NCBI RefSeq assembly: GCF_000421345.1
Contig: NZ_ATWV01000002.1
Span: forward strand, 62,001 to 126,000
Length of the DNA: 64,000 nucleotides
Direction: 5' to 3'
Source: Treponema bryantii NK4A124
GTDB lineage: Bacteria > Spirochaetota > Spirochaetia > Treponematales > Treponemataceae
Shown: one piece after another, positions 30,960 through 39,185 of the stretch
Layout: every line of letters begins with the position of its first letter
How positions within the stretch are numbered: the stretch's first letter is position 1
Translations under genes and position numbers: made by a program
Notes under the pieces: model-generated
The model's database searches: none
Seen by the model: the letters and a program-made list of their open reading frames with translations, nothing else
Told to the model about the DNA's origin: nothing

Positions 30960-33134
30960 ATGGTTAAAATTGAAAAGCCTGCAGATTATTCTAAAGTTGT
31001 AGTTCCTGCAGAATTATTACAAAATAAACGCCGTCTCACACCAGCCGAAATAGAAATCCTGGAAAAAAATCTGAATCATAATGACGATCCAAGCTGGAGT
31101 AATTTTTACGTAGACGATTCAGAAGATGGCTTTGATCCTTCATTAATTCATCTTTCATTCTTTTCGGGTTATGTTGTTCTTGGAAAACTTCAGAATCTTG
31201 TTCTCAAATATAACGACCTTAGACTTCAGTGTGGTATCCGCCGTTCTAAGGTAAGTAATACAGTTACCGGTGACTTCTGTGTAATCCGTAATGTATTTTA
31301 TCTGGATAATTACCGTCTTGGTAACAGGGTAATCCTTTTTAATATCAACGAAATGAGCTGTACCAACCATGCAAAGTTTGGTAACGGTATTTTGAAGAAG
31401 GGGGAACCGGAAGAGCACCGCGTATGGATTGGTGTTGCAAACGAAAACGAAGGCCGTAAAATTCTTCCTTTTGAAGATTTGATTCCGGCAGATGCCTATC
31501 TCTGGTCTCATTACCGCGATGATGCCGAGCTCTTAAAGCGTTTTGTTGAGCTTACAGAATCCGGAGTTTCTCATGAGCTTGATACCTACGGAATTGTTGC
31601 CGATGACGCTGTAATCAAAAATGTAAGCATTATTAAGGATGCAAAAATCGGTCAGGCAGCCTATATCAAAGGTGCCTTTAAGCTTAAAAATATTACCGTT
31701 CTTTCTTCCGAAGAAGAAGCTTCGCAGATTGGCGAAGGTGTAGAAATGGTAAACGGTATTATGGGCTATGGCTGTAAGGTCTTTTATCAGGCAATTGCCG
31801 TGCGCTTTGTCCTTGGCCGCAATTGTCAGGTAAAGTACGGTGCCCGTGTTCTGAACTCTGTGCTCGGAGATAACTCAACCGTTTCCTGCTGCGAAATCTT
31901 AAATAATCTTATTTATCCTTTCCATGAACAGCATCATAACTCTTCATTCCTGATTGCTACAACTGTAATGGGACAGAGTAATATTGCGGCCGGTGCTACA
32001 ATCGGTAGTAACCATAACAGCCGTTCGCCTGATGGTGAGATTTTTGCAAAACGCGGTTTCTGGCCGGGACTTTGCAGTGACTTTAAACATAATTCCCGCT
32101 TTGCTTCCTTCGTACTTGTTTCTAAGGGCAGCTATCAGTATGAGCTGGATATTCCTTATCCTTTTGCTCTGGTTGCTCCGGGAAATAACGGCTCTCCTAA
32201 AATCTCTATTATTCCTGCCTGGTGGTTTATGTATGATATGTTTGCCATCACCAGAAATAAAGATAAATTCCTTAAACGAGACAAACGTAAGAAGAAGGTA
32301 CAGATAATAGAAACAGATCCTCTTGCTCCGGATACAATGCAGGAGATAATGACCGCACTTGACCGTATAATTGGCCTTACAGCCGGCTATTTAAAATCAA
32401 TTAATGATGAATATATGGAAGGAAAGCTTACTGCAGAAGAACAGTATCAGGCTGCCAAGGACTACCTTCATCAGAATACAGAAGCAGATTTTACACTTGA
32501 AGATTCAATCTGTCAGAAAAAATATGGTGCAGTAATTTATAAACCGGTTCAAGCTTACAAGATGTATCGCAAAACTGTAAAGTATTTTGCTACCCGTACC
32601 CTTATGGATTTCTGCCAGGACTTGAATCAGGAAATGCTTACACATGAACTGGTTGACCGGATTCGTAAGCTGCCTCTTTACACCGAATGGGAAAATGTGG
32701 GTGGCCAGATTATTCCGTCAGAAAAAATCCGTGAGCTTTTTGAAAATATCAAAAATGGCAGCATAAATAACTGGGAATCGGTTCATCAGTTCTATAATCT
32801 TTGTAACTGTGCTTATGAGCAGTACAAGGTTCGTTATGCCCTTTATCTTCTTGAGCAGCTTTATTCCCGCCCGATTGAAGAATTCTCTGTAGATTTATAC
32901 CGCAATATTACAGATGACGTTTCTATTGTGGCTTATGATATTTACAATGCTTCTTTGAAATCTCGCGAAAAGGATTATACCGATTATTACCGCAATATGG
33001 TTTACCGCAGCGAAAAAGAAATGGATGAAGTTATCGGCCCTCTGGAAGATAATTCCTTCCTGCTTAAACTTCGTAAAGACACTGCAGATTTTACAACAAA
33101 AATCAGGGAAATGTTTGTCGGTTTGACTAAGTAG
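30960..33134 (+). CDS. DUF4954 family protein with left-handed beta-helix
   Basis: 724 residues, cytoplasmic. The middle (about 60-420) has hexapeptide-like turns typical of left-handed beta-helix proteins (IVADDAVIKNVSIIKDAKIGQAAYIKG, RVLNSVLGDNSTVSCCEILNNLI, GATIGSNHNSRSPDGEIFAKRGFWPGLCSDFKHNSRF). The last is the conserved block of DUF4954, a family of spirochaetes and Bacteroidota. The C-terminal third is helical. Such beta-helix proteins are often acyl- or nucleotidyl-transferase related; the exact reaction is unknown. It stands alone behind a leaderless promoter and its stop codon overlaps the promoter of the next gene. Confidence 0.75.
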   Translation: MVKIEKPADYSKVVVPAELLQNKRRLTPAEIEILEKNLNHNDDPSWSNFYVDDSEDGFDPSLIHLSFFSGYVVLGKLQNLVLKYNDLRLQCGIRRSKVSNTVTGDFCVIRNVFYLDNYRLGNRVILFNINEMSCTNHAKFGNGILKKGEPEEHRVWIGVANENEGRKILPFEDLIPADAYLWSHYRDDAELLKRFVELTESGVSHELDTYGIVADDAVIKNVSIIKDAKIGQAAYIKGAFKLKNITVLSSEEEASQIGEGVEMVNGIMGYGCKVFYQAIAVRFVLGRNCQVKYGARVLNSVLGDNSTVSCCEILNNLIYPFHEQHHNSSFLIATTVMGQSNIAAGATIGSNHNSRSPDGEIFAKRGFWPGLCSDFKHNSRFASFVLVSKGSYQYELDIPYPFALVAPGNNGSPKISIIPAWWFMYDMFAITRNKDKFLKRDKRKKKVQIIETDPLAPDTMQEIMTALDRIIGLTAGYLKSINDEYMEGKLTAEEQYQAAKDYLHQNTEADFTLEDSICQKKYGAVIYKPVQAYKMYRKTVKYFATRTLMDFCQDLNQEMLTHELVDRIRKLPLYTEWENVGGQIIPSEKIRELFENIKNGSINNWESVHQFYNLCNCAYEQYKVRYALYLLEQLYSRPIEEFSVDLYRNITDDVSIVAYDIYNASLKSREKDYTDYYRNMVYRSEKEMDEVIGPLEDNSFLLKLRKDTADFTTKIREMFVGLTK

Positions 33135-33151
33135 GGGATAACCGTTAAAAT
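33123..33151 (+). promoter_or_regulatory. Leaderless promoter of the CoA-activase gene
   Basis: TTGACT (33123-33128), exact 17-base spacer, TAAAAT (33146-33151), seven bases, ATG 33159. The -35 box lies inside the last codons of the upstream gene. Confidence 0.7.
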
Positions 33152-33158
33152 CTATTGT

Positions 33159-36100
33159 ATGAGTGAAAAGACTTTACTGCCGATAAGGCTTGGTATAGAT
33201 GTTGGTTCCACAACTGTTAAGGTTGCGGTTCTTGATGATGATGACAAACTGATTTATGGTGACTATCAGCGTCACCGTGCAGATATTCGCAGCACAATTA
33301 TTGCTGTAGTAAATAAAGCGCTTGATTTTTTGGAGCAGAATGTAGAGGGAGGTTCGGCTCGTACAATTACCGCAAAGGTAACCGGTTCGGGCGGTCTTTC
33401 TGTTTCTCAGTGGCTGAATATTCCTTTTATTCAGGAAGTTATTGCGGCTACTACTTCTGTAAAAAAGCTGATTCCTCAGACTGATGTTGTAATTGAGCTT
33501 GGCGGTGAAGACGCTAAGATTACTTATTTCCGTGGCGGTGTAGAGCAGCGTATGAACGGTACCTGTGCCGGTGGTACTGGTGCCTTTATTGACCAGATGG
33601 CAGCCCTGCTCGAAACCGATGCAATGGGACTGAATGAGCTTGCAAAGGGTATGCAGCAGATTTACCCGATTGCGGCCCGCTGTGGTGTATTTGCCAAAAC
33701 TGATATTCAGCCTTTAATTAACGAAGGCGCCCGCCGCGAGGATATTGCGGCTTCTATTTTTCAGGCTGTTGTGTCGCAGACTATTTCCGGCCTTGCCTGT
33801 GGTAAGCCGATTCGCGGTCACGTTGCCTTCCTTGGCGGACCTTTGCACTTTTTGGATCAGCTGCGCCAGCGCTTTATTGAAACTCTTAAGCTTAAAGATG
33901 ATGAGATAATCGTTCCTGAGGATAGCCAGCTTTTTGTGGCTTCGGGTTGTGCTTTTGGTGCCGAGCGTAAGTTTAATACGGTGGTTGAGCCTGTCGAAAC
34001 CACCAGTGATTCGAATTCTGGGGTGGTTTCGATACGGCCTGCGGCCTACTCAACCACCGGTGACTTCCATTTCCCTACAATCACCGAGTTCCGCGATAAT
34101 CTTAAAAATCTTGTAGGTGCTGAGCTTAGCGAAGTTCAGCGTCTTGAGCCGCTCTTCAAAAATCAGGCAGAGCTTGACGAGTTTGAAGTTCGCCACAGCG
34201 AGCAGAAGGCTAAGCGCGGAGACTTGAAAAAGACTCACGGACCTGTTTTCCTTGGTCTGGACTCTGGTTCTACAACAACTAAGGCTTGTTTGATAGACAA
34301 AGACGGCCGCATTATCTGGGACTTCTACGCTCACAATCAGGGTAATCCGGTTGAGCTTGCAGTTCAGGTTCTTAAAGACTTATATGCTCAGCTTCCTGAA
34401 GATGTATATATTGCCCGTGCAGTTTCTACCGGTTATGGTGAAGCTCTTTTCCAGGCAGCACTTGGCGTAGACTCCGGTGAGGTTGAAACAATCACACACT
34501 TCCGTGCCGCTAACTTCTTTGTTCCTGGCGTTGAGTTCTTACTGGATATCGGTGGTCAGGATATGAAGTGTCTCCGCATGAAGGACGGTGCAATCGTAAG
34601 TATCCAGCTGAACGAAGCATGTTCTTCTGGTTGTGGTTCCTTCCTTGACAACTTTGCCAACACCATGGGCATGGACGTAAAAGAGTTCGGTAAGATTGCT
34701 TTGATGGCCCAGAAGCCTGTAGACCTTGGTTCCCGCTGTACTGTATTTATGAACAGCCGCGTTAAGCAGGCTCAGAAGGAAGGTGCTTCTGTTGCAGATA
34801 TCGCTGCAGGTCTTTCTTATTCTGTAATCAAAAATGCCCTCTTCAAAGTAATCAAACTTCGCAAGGCAAGCGACATAGGTGAAAAGGTAGTAGTTCAGGG
34901 TGGTACCTTCTTTAATGATGCCATTCTCCGTGCCTTTGAAAAAATTGCAGGTGTTCAGGTTTATCGCCCGGATGTTGCCGGCCTTATGGGTGCTTATGGT
35001 TCTGCCCTTATTGCTTACGACCAGTGGCAGGATCTTATGATGCCAAAGCCTGGCGAGCCGGAAGATACAGTTCATGATGTTCGTTCTGGCATTGCAACTC
35101 TTGAGCAGCTGGAAAACTTCCACGTAGACCTTGAGCTCCGCCGCTGCGGTAAGTGCCAGAATAACTGTCTTCTTACAATTAATACCTTCTCAACCGGAGA
35201 CGAAAAACGAACCTTCATTACAGGTAACCGCTGCGAAAAGGGTGCTGAGCTTGAAGGTAATGTAATTGACGCAAGCAACAAAAAGAATACCGGACTTGAT
35301 GACGATGACGCAGGTCCATTACCAAATCTTTTTGAATGGAAATACAAGAGACTTTTCAACTACGTGCCTCGTAAGCCGGAAGATGCTCCAATGGGAGACG
35401 TTGGTATTCCGCGAGTTCTCAATATGTATGAGAACTACCCGATGTGGTTTACTTTCTTTAACGAGCTTGGCTTCCGCGTAATTTTGAGCCAGCGTTCAAG
35501 CCGTAATGTTTACGAAAAAGGTCTTGAAACAATTCCTTCTGAATCTGTCTGCTACCCTGGAAAAATCAGCCATGGACATGTGGTTTCACTTTTGCAGCGT
35601 GGCGTTAAATTTATTTTCTATCCTTGTGCACCTTATGAGCACCAGGAAGATGCGGGTGCCGGTAACCACTATAACTGTCCTATCGTAACAAGTTATCCGG
35701 AAGTTCTGCGCAACAACGTAGACGAGCTTCGCCAGGATCCGACAGTTACTTATATGGATCCATTCCTTCCTATTTATGATAAGAAAGCACTTGCAGAACG
35801 CCTTTGCGAAGAGATGCAGAAAAAGTTCCCGAGTCTTACCCGAGATGCAATTTTTGCCGCTGTAGACAAGGCCTGGGCAGAGCAGGAAAAATTCCGTGAG
35901 GAAGTGCGCCAGAAGGGTGAAGAGGCTCTCGAAGAAATCATTACAAAGGGCGGAAGCGGTATTGTACTTGCCGGACGTCCTTATCACCTGGACCCGGAAA
36001 TTAACCATGGTATTCCTGAGATGATTAACGGGCTTGGACTTGCCGTTCTTACAGAAGACTCTGTTGCTCACCTTGGAAATATTGAACGCCCTCTGCGTAT

Positions 36101-37739
36101 TATTGACCAGTGGGTTTACCATAACCGTCTTTACCGTGCCGCTCAGTTTGTAAGCGAGATGCCGTCGCTTGAACTCGTGCAGCTCACTAGCTTCGGCTGC
36201 GGTCTCGACGCCGTAACTGCAGACCAGGTAGACGAAATCCTTCGTGCCAAGAGCCGCATGTACACTCTTATCAAAATTGATGAGGGAAGTAACCTGGGCG
36301 CGGTTCGTATCCGTATCCGCTCTCTTATTGCAGCAGTAAAAGAACGACGCCGCAACAAGACTAAGCCTGTAATCAAATCTTCAGCTTATAACCGCGTAAT
36401 CTTTACAGAAGAGATGCGCAAGAACTATACAATCATCGGCCCTCAGATGTCGCCGATTCACTTCAGAATTCTGGAAAAGGCCTTTGCTGCCTGCGGCTAC
36501 AACTTTGTTGTTCTCGATGCCGTAGACCCTAAGGCTGTAGAAGCCGGACTTAAGTATGTAAATAACGACGCTTGTTATCCGTCACTGCTGGTAGCCGGTC
36601 AGATGATTTCTGCCCTGGAAAGCGGTAAGTATGACTTAGACAGAACTGCCCTTATTATCACACAGACCGGTGGCGGCTGCCGTGCAACTAACTACATCGG
36701 CTTTATCCGCCGTGCCTTAAACGATGCGGGCTGGGGACACATTCCTGTTCTGTCACTTTCTGCCCAGGGCTTTGAAAAGAATCCTGGCTTTAAGATTAAT
36801 TTCCCTCTGATTGATAATCTTGTTAAATCAATTATGGTGGGCGATGTGTTTATGCGCGTGCTTTACCGTACCCGCCCTTATGAGGCAGTGCCGGGCAGCG
36901 CAAATCAGCTTTACGAAAAATGGAATGCCCGTGCAGAAGCACTTTTCTCAAAGCGAGTTTCTAACCATGACTACAATAAACTGATTAAGGGAATCATCCA
37001 GGATTTTGATAAGCTTCCTCTTAAGCCTATTAAAAAGCCACGCGTTGGTGTAGTTGGAGAAATCCTTGTAAAGTTCCATCCGACTGCAAACAATCAGATT
37101 GTTGAAACAATTGAACGCGAGGGTGCTGAGTGTGTAATGCCAGACCTTGCAGACTTCTTCTTCTATTCATTCTCTGATGATATTATCCGTCACAGAGATT
37201 TGAAGTTCACAAAGAAATCTGCTCTTATTGCAAGACTTCTTGTATGGGGCCTGGACCTCTACCGCAAGAAGATGATTAAGTACTTAAAGCGCAGCCGTCG
37301 TTTTGAAGCTCCTTCTTCGATTTACGAATTGATGAAGGGAGTTGATGATATCGTACAGCTTGGTAACATGACCGGAGAAGGCTGGTTCCTTACTGCCGAA
37401 ATGGTAGAGCTGATTCACGAGGGTGCTCCAAGCATTGCCTGCGTTCAGCCTTTTGCCTGCCTTCCAAATCACGTTACCGGAAAGGGGATGATTAAGGAAT
37501 TGCGCCGCCGCTTCCCGGAAGCAAATATCAGCGCAATCGACTACGATCCGGGCAGCTCTGAGGTAAATCAGCTTAACCGTCTTAAGCTTTTGCTTTCTAA
37601 TGCGCCGGTTGGAAAACATCCGGATGAAGTTGAGAATAATATGATTCGTATGCCGGACGGAAGTCTTGTAAAAGCAGAAATCCGTCTTGCTGCCGGGGCA
37701 ACAGACACTGACCCTGCCGGAGAGGCAATGAAGGCTTAG
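33159..37739 (+). CDS. Acyl-CoA dehydratase activase-type giant ATPase (double BadF/BadG + DUF2229)
   Basis: 1526 residues. Two ASKHA ATPase domains: first RLGIDVGSTTVKVAVLDDD...VIELGGEDAKITYF...MNGTCAGGTGAFIDQM (about 10-275), second FLGLDSGSTTTKACLIDKDG...LDIGGQDMKCLR...NEACSSGCGSFLDNF (about 365-640). The Cys in the CAGG/CSSGCG loops can hold the bridging [4Fe-4S] of 2-hydroxyacyl-CoA dehydratase activators such as HgdC. A Cys-rich linker (RRCGKCQNNCLL) and DUF2229-type dehydratase-like part follow (PSESVCYPGKISHGHV). Such fused proteins couple ATP hydrolysis to electron transfer, client unknown. A family A repeat pair is inserted in frame at residues about 274-301. Confidence 0.85.
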   Translation: MSEKTLLPIRLGIDVGSTTVKVAVLDDDDKLIYGDYQRHRADIRSTIIAVVNKALDFLEQNVEGGSARTITAKVTGSGGLSVSQWLNIPFIQEVIAATTSVKKLIPQTDVVIELGGEDAKITYFRGGVEQRMNGTCAGGTGAFIDQMAALLETDAMGLNELAKGMQQIYPIAARCGVFAKTDIQPLINEGARREDIAASIFQAVVSQTISGLACGKPIRGHVAFLGGPLHFLDQLRQRFIETLKLKDDEIIVPEDSQLFVASGCAFGAERKFNTVVEPVETTSDSNSGVVSIRPAAYSTTGDFHFPTITEFRDNLKNLVGAELSEVQRLEPLFKNQAELDEFEVRHSEQKAKRGDLKKTHGPVFLGLDSGSTTTKACLIDKDGRIIWDFYAHNQGNPVELAVQVLKDLYAQLPEDVYIARAVSTGYGEALFQAALGVDSGEVETITHFRAANFFVPGVEFLLDIGGQDMKCLRMKDGAIVSIQLNEACSSGCGSFLDNFANTMGMDVKEFGKIALMAQKPVDLGSRCTVFMNSRVKQAQKEGASVADIAAGLSYSVIKNALFKVIKLRKASDIGEKVVVQGGTFFNDAILRAFEKIAGVQVYRPDVAGLMGAYGSALIAYDQWQDLMMPKPGEPEDTVHDVRSGIATLEQLENFHVDLELRRCGKCQNNCLLTINTFSTGDEKRTFITGNRCEKGAELEGNVIDASNKKNTGLDDDDAGPLPNLFEWKYKRLFNYVPRKPEDAPMGDVGIPRVLNMYENYPMWFTFFNELGFRVILSQRSSRNVYEKGLETIPSESVCYPGKISHGHVVSLLQRGVKFIFYPCAPYEHQEDAGAGNHYNCPIVTSYPEVLRNNVDELRQDPTVTYMDPFLPIYDKKALAERLCEEMQKKFPSLTRDAIFAAVDKAWAEQEKFREEVRQKGEEALEEIITKGGSGIVLAGRPYHLDPEINHGIPEMINGLGLAVLTEDSVAHLGNIERPLRIIDQWVYHNRLYRAAQFVSEMPSLELVQLTSFGCGLDAVTADQVDEILRAKSRMYTLIKIDEGSNLGAVRIRIRSLIAAVKERRRNKTKPVIKSSAYNRVIFTEEMRKNYTIIGPQMSPIHFRILEKAFAACGYNFVVLDAVDPKAVEAGLKYVNNDACYPSLLVAGQMISALESGKYDLDRTALIITQTGGGCRATNYIGFIRRALNDAGWGHIPVLSLSAQGFEKNPGFKINFPLIDNLVKSIMVGDVFMRVLYRTRPYEAVPGSANQLYEKWNARAEALFSKRVSNHDYNKLIKGIIQDFDKLPLKPIKKPRVGVVGEILVKFHPTANNQIVETIEREGAECVMPDLADFFFYSFSDDIIRHRDLKFTKKSALIARLLVWGLDLYRKKMIKYLKRSRRFEAPSSIYELMKGVDDIVQLGNMTGEGWFLTAEMVELIHEGAPSIACVQPFACLPNHVTGKGMIKELRRRFPEANISAIDYDPGSSEVNQLNRLKLLLSNAPVGKHPDEVENNMIRMPDGSLVKAEIRLAAGATDTDPAGEAMKA
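33980..34059 (+). repeat. Repeat family A pair inserted in frame in the CoA-activase gene
   Basis: Copy 33980-34004 is the short form: GGTGGTTGAGCC, then TGTCGAAACCACC, with no inner hairpin. The inverted copy 34022-34059 has inner hairpin GGCC tgc GGCC. Together they encode the peptide from TVVEPVETT through VVSIRPAAYSTT at residues 274-301, which falls between the first ATPase domain (ending ASGCAFGAERKFN) and the next conserved helix. Confidence 0.85.
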
Positions 37740-37763
37740 CTGCAGGGGTTGGGGGAGGAAAAA

Positions 37764-39128
37764 TTGAAAAAACTGATTTGTCTGATTACTGCGTTATTTG
37801 CGCTGCTTCCGCTTTTTGCAGCTTATAACAGACTTGGAATTCCAGATTCTTCAGAAATCCGAGCAGGGCTTGAGGAAGTGTGGTTTACTGCACCTTTGAG
37901 TCAGGTTCGAATGAATGCCCCTGAAATCCGTGCGAATAACAACGGTGAAAAATTTCAGATTCGTCTGGAAGAAAATGAAACTACCTTTAATGTTTTTGTT
38001 TCTCCTAGAGCCCTCATAAAAGTAAATGTATTTTCCGACAAGGGAATGTATACCGAAGAGCAGGAGCTTTATCCTGGAGATGCGGCCGGCAGCTGGGTAT
38101 TAATCCGCGATAAAAGAAACGGAAAGCCTTTGCGCATCCGCTACTACTTTTTGAAAAACAGCGAAGTATTTATTCAGTTTACTCCTCAGGGAAAAATTGC
38201 CCTGGCTGATCTTGTGATTTTTGGTCACTATGCAGCCCGAGGAGTTCCTACCGGAATGCCTTTTGAAAAATTCTATTCTGCTTCTTTTGAAGATGTAATG
38301 AATATTACAGAAACAAAGCTTCCATGGAATTATGTGCTCGCAGATCCTCAGCAATACAATGGAATAAAACAGATGATTGCTGTAATCCGTGAAAAACTGC
38401 CTTCAATAACAATTGCCCCGGATGCTATGTACGATGAATCCGGCGACCTGGTTCATATTTCGAATGGAAAAAAGTTTGAAAAAGCTGAAAGGGCTGACCT
38501 GCCGGAAAATAATATTATTCTTTCGTCTGCCGGCTTTGTAAAATGGATTGCAGATGGACTTGTTGAACCTATGTCTGGCGGCCTTTTAAAAAGAGATCCG
38601 CTTATCAAAGAAACCGTTGAGGTAAAGGACAACGGAAGACAGGGGGTTCTTTCTCAAAAGTATGATCTTTTCTTTTCTCTGAACTGGGTTAGAAACCTTG
38701 CTTCTGCGGTTGTTTCTGTTTATTCCGGAAAAAACTATATGTTTAATCAGTCTGGAGTTGATGTAACTGTAAATCCTTTTGCATCATCAATTACAGACAA
38801 GGGTGTTGCAAATACAGTTACCTTTGTTGAAAATTCCGGACATACAGTTGCAGTGCTTCCATCGCTGCTTTATGTGCTTGCCTCTACAGAGCCTGGTACA
38901 CTTTACTTTGGAGCAATAAGAGGTACAGACAGAACTGTTTCGCCTGAAATTATGGCCTTTAATGAGTGTGTTGCCTTATTCCCTTACTTTACAGAGGACG
39001 GAGCTTTTGCCTGCTCTGTATTTATGAATGGCCGCGAAATGACACTTGAAAATTTCTGTTACTATTATGCAGATGACTTTGTTTATCTTACAAGGGTAAA
39101 ATCGTCGGAGAGATTTTTCCCAAAATAG
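37764..39128 (+). CDS. Exported protein of unknown function
   Basis: 454 residues from TTG 37764, chosen because GGGGAGG lies five bases upstream and a signal peptide starts exactly there (MKKLICLITALFALLPLFA). The upstream in-frame TTG at 37749 lacks a ribosome site. The mature part is beta-rich, with IRYYFLKNSEVFIQFTP and several YPGDAAGSW/SGKNYMFNQSGVDVTVNPF stretches; the C-terminal third looks like a folded catalytic or binding domain but has no motif I recognise. It follows the CoA-activase after 24 bases and is read with it. Probably periplasmic. Confidence 0.65.
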   Translation: MKKLICLITALFALLPLFAAYNRLGIPDSSEIRAGLEEVWFTAPLSQVRMNAPEIRANNNGEKFQIRLEENETTFNVFVSPRALIKVNVFSDKGMYTEEQELYPGDAAGSWVLIRDKRNGKPLRIRYYFLKNSEVFIQFTPQGKIALADLVIFGHYAARGVPTGMPFEKFYSASFEDVMNITETKLPWNYVLADPQQYNGIKQMIAVIREKLPSITIAPDAMYDESGDLVHISNGKKFEKAERADLPENNIILSSAGFVKWIADGLVEPMSGGLLKRDPLIKETVEVKDNGRQGVLSQKYDLFFSLNWVRNLASAVVSVYSGKNYMFNQSGVDVTVNPFASSITDKGVANTVTFVENSGHTVAVLPSLLYVLASTEPGTLYFGAIRGTDRTVSPEIMAFNECVALFPYFTEDGAFACSVFMNGREMTLENFCYYYADDFVYLTRVKSSERFFPK

Positions 39129-39138
39129 AATTGCTTTT

Positions 39139-39174
39139 GGTGGTTGAGTAGGCGAAGCCGTATCGAAACCACCG
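39139..39174 (+). repeat. Repeat family A, single copy
   Basis: Arms GGTGGTTGAGTAG and GTATCGAAACCACCG with inner hairpin GGC gaa GCC. It ends 11 bases before ATG 39186, so it lies in the leader or promoter of the TPR gene. Confidence 0.85.
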
Positions 39175-39185
39175 GTGTCTAAAAT

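Noticed and set aside
33980-34059. Disrupted CoA-activase (frameshift or pseudogene)
   Set aside because: Frame stays open across the repeat and all downstream motifs are intact.
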